From: Blastocladiella emersonii ATCC 22665 | Lineage: Eukaryota; Blastocladiomycota; Blastocladiomycetes; Blastocladiales; Blastocladiaceae | NCBI GenBank assembly: GCA_025594325.1 | Contig: JANHCV010000003.1 | Location: 1,364,001-1,428,000, forward strand | Length of the DNA: 64,000 bases | Direction of reading: 5' to 3' | Shown: one piece after another, positions 39,006 to 49,272 of the stretch | How positions within the stretch are numbered: position 1 is the first letter of the stretch | How the letters are laid out: each line of letters starts with the position of its first letter | Translations under genes and position numbers: made by a program | Notes under the pieces: model-generated | What the model was told of the DNA's origin: nothing | Seen by the model: only the letters and a program-made list of their open reading frames with translations | Databases searched by the model: none

Positions 39006-42000
39006 ATGTCTCATCAGGTGCGTCGCTTCGCCGCTGCCGCTGATGGGGGCACCTGGTCGCTCCCTCGCACGCGCTGGCCGCCCGACCCCTCCTCGCGCGC
39101 AATGATTCACTTGCTGACCCTTCATGACTCCCTTGGCCGATCCTCGCTCCATCGCCGCCGTGTCCCCTCCCTCCAGTTCCCGCCCCCGCCGCCGCCCGAC
39201 GAGCAGACCCCAATGGACGTGTCCGACCCCGACCCGGCCCCGCTGCGGCCCACGTCGACGCCCGCCCCCGCTGCCGGCACCTTTGCGCGGCCCAGCGTCC
39301 CCGCCTCGCGCATGTCGCAGTCGTCGGCCGCGTCCTCGGCCGCCCCGTCCCCCGCCTTCGGCTTCACCTTCACCACGCCCGCCAACGCGCCGGCCTCCGG
39401 GTCGCGCGGACCCGGCCATGCCGCAACCGCACCGCTCCTCCGCGGCGGCTCCGCTGGGTCGTTCCACACGTCATCTTCATCGTCATCGGGCTCGAATCCG
39501 CACCCGCAACCGCCCAAACTTCCGACCCCGACCTTCATGTCCGCGGGCATCATCTCGAAGCGCGAGCGCAGGCTCAACCCGCGCCAGACGCCGTCCACAC
39601 CGCTGCGCGGCGGCCAGCAGCACCAGCTCGCGCGGTTCCAGGTCGGCATGTCGCCCGTGACGAGCAGGTCCTTTATGCCCGCCTCGGCACCTCCTGCCGC
39701 CGCCGCGCAAGGTAACGCAGCAGCACCGTCCGCACCATTGTCGCCGCAGGCCGCGCGCCAGCCGCTGCCGTCCGCGACGCCGCTCCCGTCCACGGCCGTG
39801 AAGCAGCCGCCATCGCTCTACTCGAACCCCGGCGGCCCGCCGACGCTCGCGTGGAACGGCAACGGCAGCGGCGCCGCGCCCGTCGCGCCCGCCGCGTCGT
39901 CCTCGGCGGACCTGTTCGCCACGCCAGCGCGCCCCGCGTACACGGCCCAGAACCTGTACCGCCCGCCGTCCAAACGGCTACAGCTCCAACCGCCGCCGCA
40001 GCCACAACAACCGCCGCAGCTCCACGCGCCGCCCTCGTCGTCGTCGCCCATGTCGATTGCCGACTCGCCCGCCAGCAACCCGCAGCAGCCCGCCTTTGTC
40101 GCGCCGCCATCGCAGATACCCAAGGCGTCGACGCGCGGCGTCGCGAACGGCGACATCATCCGGCGGTCCAGACCGAGCTCGGCCGGTTTCTCGGCCAACA
40201 GCGACGGCGGCGGGTCCGCGGCCCACCGGCGTTGGGTCCACCGCCCGATCCAGGAGCAGCCCGACTTCCCGCAGTTCCTCACCCTCAGCTACTTTGCCAC
40301 CGGCGCGCAGGTCGCCGCTGCTGCTGCGGCTGCTGCGGCCTCGACGGCCGCGGGGTCGCCGTCCGACAAGCGGCCCGCGCTCGTGCGCGCCGACAGCTTC
40401 GGCCTCGGGTCCGCGCCCGAGATCGACCACCTCGAGCCGCTCCCGTTCCTTCCGCCCGTCGGGCACACGGACGCGGTCGAGTACCCGAGCTACGTCGAGC
40501 AGCACTTCCGGGTGGAGCGGGTGCTGGGCAGCGGGGCCTTCTCGAACGCGTACGCGGTGGTGCGGGTCGTGGACGGGCGGCGGTTCGCGCTCAAGCAGCT
40601 CAAGCGGCCGTACACGTCGGCGCTGGACCGGCGGCGGCGGCTCGAGGAGGTGCACATCTGGCAGCGCGTCGGGCGCCACCGCAACTGCCTCGCGCTCGAG
40701 CTCGCGTGGGAGCAGCGCGGGTCGCTGTACATGCTGTCCGAGCTGTGCGACCGCGGCAGCCTCGCCGCGTTCCTCGACGCCCAGGCCGATACGGGGCTCA
40801 ACGAGGACCAGGTGTGGGAGGTGCTCAGCGATATCGCCGACGGCCTGTTCTGGATCCACTCGCGCGGCCTCGCCCACCTCGACCTCAAGCCCGCCAACCT
40901 GTTCATCACCCACGAGGGCGTGTGCAAGATCGGCGACTTCGGGCTCACGGCGCCCGCCGAGATGCTCGACCGCACGCTGTACGCGACGGGCGCCGCCGCG
41001 TCGCAGCCCGGGTTCGCCGACGCGCTCGATCCGTCCTCCTCGGGCCCAGCGAGCCAGGGCGGCAGCGGCACCCCGCTCCCGCCGCAGGCGCTCAGCCGGT
41101 TCCTGTCGGCGCGCACCGACGACGACCGCGACGGCGACGCGACGTACGCGGCGCCCGAGGCCAACGAGGGCCGGTACGGCATGGAGAACGACGTGTACGC
41201 GTTCGGCCTGATCGCGCTCGAGATGGTGTCCAACTCGGTGCTCCCGACCGACGGCGAGCCGTACGAGCGGCTGCGCCGCGGCAACATCGAGGATTTCGCG
41301 GACGTGATCCCGGAAACGACCTCGGCCGAGCTCATGTTCCTCATCACCACGTGCCTCCTGCCCTACCCGTGCCTGCGCCCGTCGATCCGCCGCGTCCGCG
41401 AGCTCCCGATGCTCCGCGACGCACACGTCCGCCGACTGTCGATCCCCGTCCCCGCGCCGCCGCCCATGGACCCCATTGTTGAGACTAGGTTCGCGAGCGT
41501 CGCCGACCTCGTCCGCCCGCCTCCCGTCGCGCCGGAGCTCGCGGGCATGTCGAATATCGGCGGGTTCGCCGGCGGCAGCGGACCGGCTGCGGGCAGCGTC
41601 GCGGCGTGGGGCACCACCCCGGTCCTCCCGACGCAGACGCCCATGAAGCCCGCCGCGGTCCCCGACCAGTACGTGCCCGACCCCGTGCCCGTCGACCGGT
41701 CGCAAGCGCCGACGCCGACCCCGTCGACGAGTAAACGGACCGCTGCGGCTGCTGCTGCAGCACAAGTCGGCGGCGACGAAAACGCCGCTGCTGCGGCACA
41801 CTCTCCCCGCCGCACGGCGCGGTACGCCGCCGCCACCGGTCCGCGCTCACAACCCGACGACGGCGGCTCGCACGGCCGGCAGGGTCCGCGGCCCATTTCG
41901 CCCGGCGGGCTCCTCGACCCCGACCTGTCGTACCAGCCGCACCAGATGCTCGCGCCCGTGCCGCAGCAGCCCGCTGGCTCCTCCGCGCACGCCGCCGCGC

Positions 42001-43127
42001 TCTCGTGCCCGCCAACACCGGCAGGTCCGCGTGTCGCGCCGCCCTCGCTGCCACCCGCCGTGTCGCGGGTCCACTCGTCGTCGACGCAGGACAGCACGCC
42101 ATCGAGCGCGGAAGCGCCGAGCCCGTGCGCGGGCACATCGGCCGCTGCCCGGCCCGCGCGGCGCCAGGGGATCCCGCCGCCGTCCGCGAGCGCGGTTGCG
42201 TCCAAGAAGCCGCGCGGGCCTCCTCCCGCCGCCGCTGCCGCCGCACCAGCAACAGCAGCCTTCGCCGCCCCCGCCGATTCCGGGACGGGCACGCCGCGGA
42301 AACGCAGCAGCGGGCAGAGCTCGTCGCCGCTCGACCTGTGCGACGAGGTGGACGACTCGCCGCTCGCGACGCGCACGGGGGTGAACTCGCGGCGCGCGCT
42401 CGCCGAGGCCGGGTCCGCCGCGCGGCCCGCGCTCGGGCGGCTCTCGTTCGACATGGACTCGGGCGGGCCCGCGGCGGGGACACGCGCACGGCTCCGCGGC
42501 ATGGCCACGTTCGAGCGGTCGGCGTCCCGGCCAAGGCCGCGCGCCGTCGCGCGGTCGATACCCCTGCGTCCGTCGGCGAGCAGTAGTTCAGCAGTGGCTC
42601 ATCCCGCGAGCAGCGCGGCCGGGCGCGGGCGGCGTGCGGGGTCGGCCGAGGAGCTCTGGCAGTCGTCGCAGAAGTCGCACGTGTACCAGGAAGACTCGCC
42701 GATGCCCGACGCGTCGGACCTCAGCGCGGGCGACGATGACGTGTCGGACGCGTACGACGACGGGGAAGGCGACGGCGACGAGGTCATGGAGGAGGACGTG
42801 GCGTCGCTGCACGACCAGTCGCCGTCGCGGCCATCGCTCCCGGGCGGCGGTGCCGGCGTCCGGCAGCGCGCGCTGTCGCACCCGGCGGCGGTGCCCGGCG
42901 CGTTCGCGTTCCACACCGACTTCGTGGGCGGGTACTACGCGCAGCAGCACCCGCTCCACCCCATGTTCCAGCCGGCGCAGGGACCCAGCCCGCCCGTCTC
43001 GAGCCAGCCCACGCCGCAGGTCCGCACGTCCTCGATATCGAGCGGGCCCGGCCAGGGCGGCGGCGACGCGACATTGGCCGAGGCGTCGCCGCTCATGCCG
43101 TCGGCGCTGCCCTCACGCGACGCGTAG
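39006..43127 (+). CDS. Wee1/Myt1-family mitotic inhibitor kinase
   Basis: Expected to phosphorylate the CDK1 inhibitory Tyr/Thr and delay mitosis. The ATG at 39006 (MSHQ) is followed by a GTGCGT donor, and a CT-rich tract ends in CCAG at 39176. That possible 159-bp intron is in frame, so both forms read through (1,320 or 1,373 residues). Residues before about 500 are Ser/Pro/Gln-rich. The kinase domain (roughly 500-800, unspliced numbering) has LGSGAFSNAYAVV, ALKQLKRP, the family-specific HLDLKPANLFI loop, GDFGLT, and a GDATYAAPE activation end. A Myt1/Wee1-like C-lobe follows (ENDVYAFGLIALEM...LPTDGEPYERLRRG). An insert of about 40 residues (YATGAAASQ...SARTDDD) splits the activation segment. 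The long tail is disordered with acidic patches. No TM helix like that of Myt1 is evident. Confidence 0.85.
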   Translation: MSHQVRRFAAAADGGTWSLPRTRWPPDPSSRAMIHLLTLHDSLGRSSLHRRRVPSLQFPPPPPPDEQTPMDVSDPDPAPLRPTSTPAPAAGTFARPSVPASRMSQSSAASSAAPSPAFGFTFTTPANAPASGSRGPGHAATAPLLRGGSAGSFHTSSSSSSGSNPHPQPPKLPTPTFMSAGIISKRERRLNPRQTPSTPLRGGQQHQLARFQVGMSPVTSRSFMPASAPPAAAAQGNAAAPSAPLSPQAARQPLPSATPLPSTAVKQPPSLYSNPGGPPTLAWNGNGSGAAPVAPAASSSADLFATPARPAYTAQNLYRPPSKRLQLQPPPQPQQPPQLHAPPSSSSPMSIADSPASNPQQPAFVAPPSQIPKASTRGVANGDIIRRSRPSSAGFSANSDGGGSAAHRRWVHRPIQEQPDFPQFLTLSYFATGAQVAAAAAAAAASTAAGSPSDKRPALVRADSFGLGSAPEIDHLEPLPFLPPVGHTDAVEYPSYVEQHFRVERVLGSGAFSNAYAVVRVVDGRRFALKQLKRPYTSALDRRRRLEEVHIWQRVGRHRNCLALELAWEQRGSLYMLSELCDRGSLAAFLDAQADTGLNEDQVWEVLSDIADGLFWIHSRGLAHLDLKPANLFITHEGVCKIGDFGLTAPAEMLDRTLYATGAAASQPGFADALDPSSSGPASQGGSGTPLPPQALSRFLSARTDDDRDGDATYAAPEANEGRYGMENDVYAFGLIALEMVSNSVLPTDGEPYERLRRGNIEDFADVIPETTSAELMFLITTCLLPYPCLRPSIRRVRELPMLRDAHVRRLSIPVPAPPPMDPIVETRFASVADLVRPPPVAPELAGMSNIGGFAGGSGPAAGSVAAWGTTPVLPTQTPMKPAAVPDQYVPDPVPVDRSQAPTPTPSTSKRTAAAAAAAQVGGDENAAAAAHSPRRTARYAAATGPRSQPDDGGSHGRQGPRPISPGGLLDPDLSYQPHQMLAPVPQQPAGSSAHAAALSCPPTPAGPRVAPPSLPPAVSRVHSSSTQDSTPSSAEAPSPCAGTSAAARPARRQGIPPPSASAVASKKPRGPPPAAAAAAPATAAFAAPADSGTGTPRKRSSGQSSSPLDLCDEVDDSPLATRTGVNSRRALAEAGSAARPALGRLSFDMDSGGPAAGTRARLRGMATFERSASRPRPRAVARSIPLRPSASSSSAVAHPASSAAGRGRRAGSAEELWQSSQKSHVYQEDSPMPDASDLSAGDDDVSDAYDDGEGDGDEVMEEDVASLHDQSPSRPSLPGGGAGVRQRALSHPAAVPGAFAFHTDFVGGYYAQQHPLHPMFQPAQGPSPPVSSQPTPQVRTSSISSGPGQGGGDATLAEASPLMPSALPSRDA

Positions 43128-43875
43128 CGGATCCCACTGTGCATCATCACCATCCTCTCCCCTCCCTCCTTTGTATCATTTCGCGCTTAATTTATTATCC
43201 TCCCCTCTCGCTGCACAAGCGCGACGCGACTCGCCAACCCGAACAGGCAAGCGTTCACCCCAGCGCGGGCGCACGTGGGCCCTCCCGCCGATCCCTACGC
43301 GCTCCCGCTCGATGGCCGCGGCCACCGCCGCCACCGTGGCCCGTTCATGGCCATGGCTAGTGGACATGGTCGCCGAGAAGCAGGGCCGTCGTTGTGCGCA
43401 GCACCGGCGCTGAGGAACAGGGTAGAGCAGAGAGCAAGCGGCGAGGTCGGGCTACGCCACCAACCTCATCGAAGTGTGGCGTTGGTCGCCGGCATGTGTT
43501 GCCGTTGTGCCCGCACCGCCCTGCGCGCGCACCGCTCCCGTTTGCTCGCCGTCGCCCGCTTCTACACCAGACGACGAACGAACGAAGCACGCATCCATCA
43601 TCTACGGGCCCGCGACTTGCTGCAACCGCCCGCCGCTGCCCTTCCACCGGCGACCCCCACCGACGACCTAGACGGCATACACCAAGACGGCGCCCGCGCC
43701 CCGACGACTACTACTACGCCCTAGACCCGTCGTCGACGCAGCTGGACGAGCGAACGCCCTTGTATCATCACCCTGCGGATCACTACCCCCCAACTGCGCC
43801 CGCTGTCCGCCTCTACCGCTACCGCCACCGCCGCGAGTTCGTTCCTCGACCCTCGCCGCCCGCTCCCCGCGAACC
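43128..43875. other. Intergenic region upstream of orphan membrane protein
   Basis: About 750 bp. Polyadenylation-like AT tracts (TTTAATTTATTATCC) at 43190-43200 follow the kinase gene. CATGGCCATGG at 43346-43356 is another copy of the CATGGCCATG word. The remainder is CT-rich leader. No gene is supported. Confidence 0.55.
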
Positions 43876-45544
43876 ATGATCGTGCGCCCCGACAACGGCG
43901 CCCTCCAGCAGCAGTCGATTGCCTTTGACGGTGGCTTCGCCCCCGCCGCCCAGTTCTCGACCGCCTCCGCCGCTACCGCGTCCGCCGCCTCGCCGCTCGG
44001 CGCTGCCTTCCCCGGCCTCGTCATCGTCGCGCTCGCCGTCGTCATCCCCATGGTACGCTCTGCTTGTCTCGTCGTGTCCTTGCTTGTCCTTCAAGTGTCG
44101 CTGACGCGCCCTCAACGACCAGGTCCTCGCCGCGTCCGTCGCCGGCTGCCTGTTCGGCCGCTCCGGCGGCAAGTCGCCCGCGGGCAGCCTGATGGCGAAG
44201 CGGTCCAGCAAGGACCGCGGCCTGCCGACCACGTCGCAGCCCATGGCGTCGCCCGCCTTCTCGCTGCAGGTGGCCATCCCGACCTCGTCGCTCATGGACG
44301 ACAAGTTGATTGACGCGGCCGCCAGCGGCAACACCAACCACCGGTACTCGTCGCCACCAGGCGGTTCTACGAGTTCGCCCGCGGTCGTCCCGCCGCCGCC
44401 CGCCGTCATCACGCGCAACGCCGCCGTCCAGGACACGCCCGTCAACCCGGCGCTCCTCGTGCAGCTGCTCCACTCGACGCTGCACAAGCAGCAGCAGCAA
44501 CAGCAGATGCAGGGCCAGACGCCGACCCCGCCCGATACCCCGACGCGCGCGCTCACGTCCTCGGGCTCGATCGCCGCCAGCATGGCGGGCGCGGGCGACG
44601 ACGCGGCCTCGGCGCTGTCCAAGCCGTCGACGGCGTTCCTGCGCGAGCGCCAGGGGTCGGTCGCCGCGGTCGCCGCGACGGGCGCCAACCTGATCCTGCC
44701 CGACAAGACGGTGCTCGTGCGCGGCAACTTTGACGTTCCCGGGATCCCGACCGCGCTGCCGCCAACCACCACCATGGGCGCCACGTACGGCGCGCGCCAC
44801 CTCGTCGCCGACTGGGACCACCTCTACCAGACGGTCCTCAAGGCGTGCACGCGCGCGACGCCGCTCGGCGGGCCCGGCGAGGAGATGGCCGCGTGGCGGC
44901 TGACGGGCCGCGTCGCGCACGAGCTGCTCGGCATGATGCGCGCGCTGACGTCGCGCGCCGCGGGCGAGTCGATCTGGGTCCCGCTCATCTACACGCACCA
45001 CGACGAGTACGTCAACCTGCCGCGCGCAACCCTGCTGCAGCCCGCCGAAATGTACCTCGCGGTCCACGAGCTCATGTACGACCGGCCCAAGGCCGACGCG
45101 GTCCAGGCCGCGCTCGCCGACCCGCTCGCCAAGTGCTCGCGCCGCCTGCACGACCTGTTCGCCGCCGTCAACGCGCCCGAGGAGCTCGCTTCGTCGATCG
45201 CCGCGTCGCTCCCCTGGGCCACCGTCGCCCTCCTCATCCGTGCCAAGCGGTACCGCCCGTCGCTCGCCTTCGTCGAGGTTTCGGGGACCGGGAGCCGCCC
45301 CGAGGCGCGCTGGATGGACGTGCTCAACGTCGGCGCCTTCCGCACCTCGGGCCGCGTCCTCGCCCGCTCGCCCATGTCGCCCACGACCCCCGGATCGCTC
45401 GCCGAGGCCGCGTCGTTGGCGGGCGCGTCTGACGTCGAGGAGTACGACCCGCTTACCACGGTCGCCGCCTTCGTCTGGCCCGGCGTCCTCGACCTCGCCG
45501 AGTCCCAGGTTCGGATCCGCGCGCGCGTTGTTGTCAGCGTGTAA
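43876..45544 (+). CDS. Orphan single-pass membrane protein
   Basis: Not recognised. Exons 43876-44052 and 44123-45544 (70-bp intron, phase 0) give 532 residues. One hydrophobic helix is assembled across the intron (LGAAFPGLVIVALAVVIPM joined to VLAASVAGCLFG, residues about 44-70). A basic segment follows (KRSSKDRG), then a Pro/Ser/Gln-rich linker with a QQQQQQMQ run. From residue 265 there is a folded-looking globular domain: GATYGARHLVADWDHLYQTV, GRVAHELLGMMRAL, WVPLIYTHHDEYVNLPR, YLAVHELMYDRPKADAVQAA and SLPWATVALLIRAKRYRPSL. The topology suggests a cytosolic C-terminal domain. It is flanked by the Wee1/Myt1 kinase and a secreted protein, with no functional hint from context. Confidence 0.75.
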
Positions 45545-46876
45545 GCGCCACGGCGTGCGTGGTCGTGTCCAGTTTAGATGTGAGTGGTTTGTGTGGTTGA
45601 GCGGAGGAGCTTCTAATGTACAACACTTCTGTAACTCAAAACTCCCTCCTCGATGAGCCATTAGCACGTTCTTAAGTCGTGAGACCGAGACTTGGCGCGA
45701 GGAGTGAAGGTCGCGCGCGGTGGCTCAGCGTTGGTGGCGCAGCAGCCGTGAGACGCGTCGCTCTCCAATACGACGCGTGTCGACAGTTGACCCTGAACGG
45801 GTCCATGAAGCAAGTCCTTGCCTAAATTCATGCAATTCAACGAGAGCATCAGGTGCTCACACTCCGTGTACGGGAGGAGTCCGTGCAATCAGAGCGCTGA
45901 TCCCAAGACGCTTCCTCACGACGCAGCGATCGTGGACTGCTGAATCGACGGACAACAGTCCCGAGCCCACGTCTCCGCGTCGCAAGCGTCTTGGCCGCCA
46001 GGCGATCACACTGCCGATCTCGCACATCGCACCGCAGTCGTGAGGGGCAGGTTCTGCTGGTGCATCTCGAACATGAGCTGCCGCGAGTTCGTGGTCTCGT
46101 GCATGAAGCGACCCTTCCATGTCATCGCGCCGACCCTTCAGTGCTCCGAGCACTGGTTGCTGTGCGGTGTGGGTATGTGGCAAGGAAGTTCTAATCTGCA
46201 ACGATTCATGACCTCACGCGTCCAGTGGCAAGCAGCTCACCAGGCGGGCCATCATGAGTTGGATCACAAAGCGGGGAGAACGCTTGAAGAAACACCACTG
46301 TGGAGCTTTGACCACTTCAACCGCGCCGCCCGTGAGCTGGAGCGCGAACAAGCTGCACCATGATGAGGCGCACCGCGTCAAACGGTATGCAAGCTGCCCG
46401 CGTGCACCAGACCACCACTCTGATCACGAACGAGCGCCAGAGCAAGGACGCCGGCGCGTTGGACGCGACTTTCTCGCGGCTTGCGCTCGAGGCGACCAAG
46501 CGAACGATGAGCGGTGCACGTGTCCCCCGCAGCGGGGCGGAGTGCGGCGGAGCGTGTGGCGCAGCACGCCCGACGCTGCGGCCGCGGGCCCTTAATGAAA
46601 TTCGCGGGTGGCTTAGCGCAATGGCTTTAATGGGCGCCGCATCGTCCCTGTTGCGGCGGCGTCCCTGCCGCCCGCCCTCTTCAACGCTCGCTCCCCCCTC
46701 TCTCCCCTCGCTCGAACGTTATACATCGTCGGCTGAGCTGCGCTCGGTCCAACAACCCATACACCCCCGGTCGCCGTGCCCATCGTGGTCTCCGAGTTAC
46801 ACGCTAGACGTTTCTCCGCCCATCCTCCACGACTCTTCATCCCCTCTGAACCCGCTGCGCGAGACCCACCAAGAAG
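45545..46876. other. Gene-poor region before secreted protein gene
   Basis: About 1.3 kb. Bases 45600-46350 look less GC-rich than the flanks and contain several short ORFs without motifs or good codon use (for example 46040-46363 plus, 45857-46201 minus). GAGACGCGTCGC lies at 45750-45761. A TTATAC element at 46719 may be the promoter of the downstream gene. No gene is supported; an old mobile-element remnant is possible. Confidence 0.4.
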
Positions 46877-48208
46877 ATGAAGCTCCTCAACCTGCTCGTC
46901 GCGACCGCGTTCCTGGCGCTGGCGCCATCGACGGCCACGGCCAACGCCAAGCACGGCGGCGGCAACGGCGGCTACGGCAGCGGCGGCAACTCGGCCGTGG
47001 CGCCCCCTGCACCCACCAACGCGCCCGGCGGCGGCGGCTACGGCTACGGCTCGCCCAAGCCCAACCCGGTCGCCCCGCCGCCGCCCATGACGGCTGCGCC
47101 GGCGTACCCCATCGGCGGCGGCGAGAACGCGTCCGAGACCAACCCGCGGCCGCCGTCCGACTACGGCAACTCGCCGCCCGGCAGCCCCGACGAGTTCGAG
47201 TGCGTCGAGGACGAGGCCGGCGCCGGCGGCGTGCCGTCGCAGATCGCGCCGCCCATGACGGGCGGGCGTAGCGGCGGGACGTGCGGCTCAGCCGTCACGG
47301 TGACCTCCACGAACGTGATTACGTCCACCGCGGTTATCTCGACCACTTGCACGCTGACCACCACGCAGCTGGTCCCCACCACGGTCGTTTCGACGGCGCT
47401 GCGCACCATGGTCGAGACCAAGACTGCTACCGAGTTCAAAACGCAGCTGCGCACGGTCACCACCACCGCCACCGAGGTCAAGCGTGAGGTCGCCACGTCG
47501 GTCGTCACCATGACTCAGACCGCGTACGTCACGGAGACCAAGCGCGAGATTTCGACCATTCGGGAGACGTCCACGGTCCGGGAGACGATGACGGTGACTC
47601 AGTCGGCGTCAGCGTGCCCCGTGTCGTCCGTGATCCCGATCAACACGTCGGTCGCGCCGCCCGTGGCCTCGGAGCTGCCGATCGGCGTGCCGACGGGCAC
47701 CCCCGACGAGATGGAGTGCGTCGAGTGGGGCTGGGAGCCGATCCCGGCGCCGGTCCCCGCGCCCACGTCCACGGCCATAAGCGAGCCCGTCCCGACCATG
47801 CAGCCGCAGCCCCCGGCCAAGGGCGGCGACTACAGCTACGGCTCGCCCAAGCCCGCGCCCGCGCCCGTCATGCCCGCCCCCGCCAAGCCCATGCCGTCGC
47901 ACGGCTACGGCCAGCCCATGCCCGCCCCGCAGCCCCCGACCAGCGGCCACAACGGTGGCGGGTACGGCCAGCCGCAGCCGCCCAAGAACGGCGGTGGGTA
48001 CGGCCAGCCCCAGCCGCCCGCGGCCGGTGGTAACCACAACAGCAACGGCGGCGGCTACGGTCAGCCCCAGCCCCCGGCCAGCAACAACAACAACGGCGGC
48101 GGCTACGGCTACGGCGCGCCGCCCAAGAAGAGCGGCACCGTCGACGTGGTCGTCGGCCGCGACGGGAACAAGGTCCCCGACGCCGGCTACAGCTACGGCA
48201 CCTACTAA
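46877..48208 (+). CDS. Secreted Thr-rich protein with GYGQPQPP repeats
   Basis: Intronless, 443 residues. A signal peptide (MKLLNLLVATAFLALAPSTATA) is followed by a Gly/Tyr/Pro-rich stretch. Two Cys-containing DEFECVE / DEMECVEWGWEP motifs flank a region of about 120 residues. That region has Thr/Val-rich repeats (VTSTNVITSTAVISTTCTL, TETKREISTIRETSTVRET) likely to be heavily O-glycosylated. The C-terminal third has four to five copies of GGGYGQPQPP. It has no GPI signal and no membrane segment, and ends DAGYSYGTY. The composition fits an extracellular matrix or cell-wall structural protein in which Tyr residues could be cross-linked; this is inference from composition. The start ATG has the context AAGAAGATGAAG. 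Confidence 0.8.
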   Translation: MKLLNLLVATAFLALAPSTATANAKHGGGNGGYGSGGNSAVAPPAPTNAPGGGGYGYGSPKPNPVAPPPPMTAAPAYPIGGGENASETNPRPPSDYGNSPPGSPDEFECVEDEAGAGGVPSQIAPPMTGGRSGGTCGSAVTVTSTNVITSTAVISTTCTLTTTQLVPTTVVSTALRTMVETKTATEFKTQLRTVTTTATEVKREVATSVVTMTQTAYVTETKREISTIRETSTVRETMTVTQSASACPVSSVIPINTSVAPPVASELPIGVPTGTPDEMECVEWGWEPIPAPVPAPTSTAISEPVPTMQPQPPAKGGDYSYGSPKPAPAPVMPAPAKPMPSHGYGQPMPAPQPPTSGHNGGGYGQPQPPKNGGGYGQPQPPAAGGNHNSNGGGYGQPQPPASNNNNGGGYGYGAPPKKSGTVDVVVGRDGNKVPDAGYSYGTY

Positions 48209-48603
48209 ACGGTCCCGCGCCGGTCTTCGAGTGACGCCGGTCGGCCAGGTGTCGCGCTGATCGCACTGCTGCATGTTTGACTGATAGATGTCTTGATTTC
48301 TTCCATTTGCGTTAACTTGGAGAGGTCTTCATTCGCTTGCATCGTGTTGTGGGCGAGCGAGAGGGGAGCACGGCCCGCGAGAGACGCGTGCAGGTGAGAT
48401 CGGCGGCATCACGTGGTGCGAGGCGTGACCGCGTTGCGTCTCGCGCGTTGTCTCGCAGCACGAGCACTGACGTTTCTGAAGCCGTGCCAGCTTTGCCGTC
48501 GCCGTGAGAGATAGAAAAGAAGCGGTTTGATCATCGACAACATGCAACACATCGCACGACACGGGGATTCGGTCCTGCTTGGACCATGGCGACAGGACAC
48601 GAC
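48209..48603. other. Convergent intergenic spacer
   Basis: About 395 bp between converging genes. It holds GAGACGCGTG (48381-48390) and TTGTCTCGC (48449-48457), both members of the recurrent intergenic word family. No gene is seen. Confidence 0.55.
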
Positions 48604-49272
48604 TTACTCGCCGTCGCGGTGGTAGAGGAACGGATGCCGAAGATCATGCTGCATGAGAATGGCGTGGAAGAGATAGTCGGGCGTGTACGCCATGTGGCCG
48701 CCCGCAAACGCGTCCGCGTCCGTCTCGTCGCCCGCAATAATGATCGCGCTCCGAATCCTACCCTTGACGAAATCGCGCACTTGCCCGGCGGGATCCCCGC
48801 CACCGAGGAGCACCAGCGTCTTGAGGTAGGTGACCGGGTACCCGGTGCCGGCCAGGGGCACGATCTTCTGGTTGTTGAAGACGTTGCCGTGCGTGACCTC
48901 GCGCGCGCGACGGGACCCCTCGGCAAAGCGGCGGAATGGGTCGACGGGCATGGCGAGCGTGCCGACCGTCAGGCACGTCTCGAGCCAGCTGATCTCGGCA
49001 ACGTCGATGCCGCGGGTCACGGCCTTGAGCACGTCGTCGGTCACGCCCTCGCCGTCCACGTCGTGGTACACGACGAGATCTGGGTTGTCGTCGAGGCTGT
49101 TGACGATGCAGGCGGGCCCGCCGGCCGGAAAGAGGTGCAGGTATCGGCGCGGCAACACATTCGAGAGGAAGACCTTGTAGTTGGGCAACGGGAGCGATTG
49201 GACGAGCGCAATGATCTCGTCGCCCGAACGGAGCTGCGAGAGCTCGGCCATGATGTCGCGGTCAGATTGCAT
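48604..49272 (-). CDS. Small tandem BRCT-like protein
   Basis: Intronless, 222 residues. Two segments follow the BRCT pattern. The first is residues 30-108: VFLSNVLPRRYLHLF, a variable middle, DLVVYHDV, then VTRGIDVAEISWLETCLTVG with the conserved Trp. The second is residues 127-218: NVFNNQKIVPLAGTGYPVTYLKTLVLLGGG, SAIIIAGDETDADAFAGG, then YLFHAILMQHDL. The second lacks the Trp. Tandem BRCTs bind phosphoserine peptides in DNA-damage responses, but the N-terminal phosphate-binding Ser/Gly and Lys are not obvious here. It runs head-to-tail with MCMBP downstream on the minus strand. The family call rests on pattern only; an unrelated alpha/beta protein remains possible. Confidence 0.5.
   Translation of the reverse strand: MQSDRDIMAELSQLRSGDEIIALVQSLPLPNYKVFLSNVLPRRYLHLFPAGGPACIVNSLDDNPDLVVYHDVDGEGVTDDVLKAVTRGIDVAEISWLETCLTVGTLAMPVDPFRRFAEGSRRAREVTHGNVFNNQKIVPLAGTGYPVTYLKTLVLLGGGDPAGQVRDFVKGRIRSAIIIAGDETDADAFAGGHMAYTPDYLFHAILMQHDLRHPFLYHRDGE

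Noticed and set aside
38373-39467. 364-codon minus-strand open frame upstream of the Wee1/Myt1 gene
   Set aside because: Gly/Arg-rich, overlaps the kinase 5' end, no motif and no splice logic.
45857-46363. Overlapping short ORFs suggestive of a retroelement fragment
   Set aside because: No reverse transcriptase, integrase or terminal repeat motif could be read; left as an unresolved region.
46600-46690. tRNA-like A-box (GGTGGCTTAGCGCAATGG)
   Set aside because: No B box, no acceptor stem and no cloverleaf could be formed downstream.
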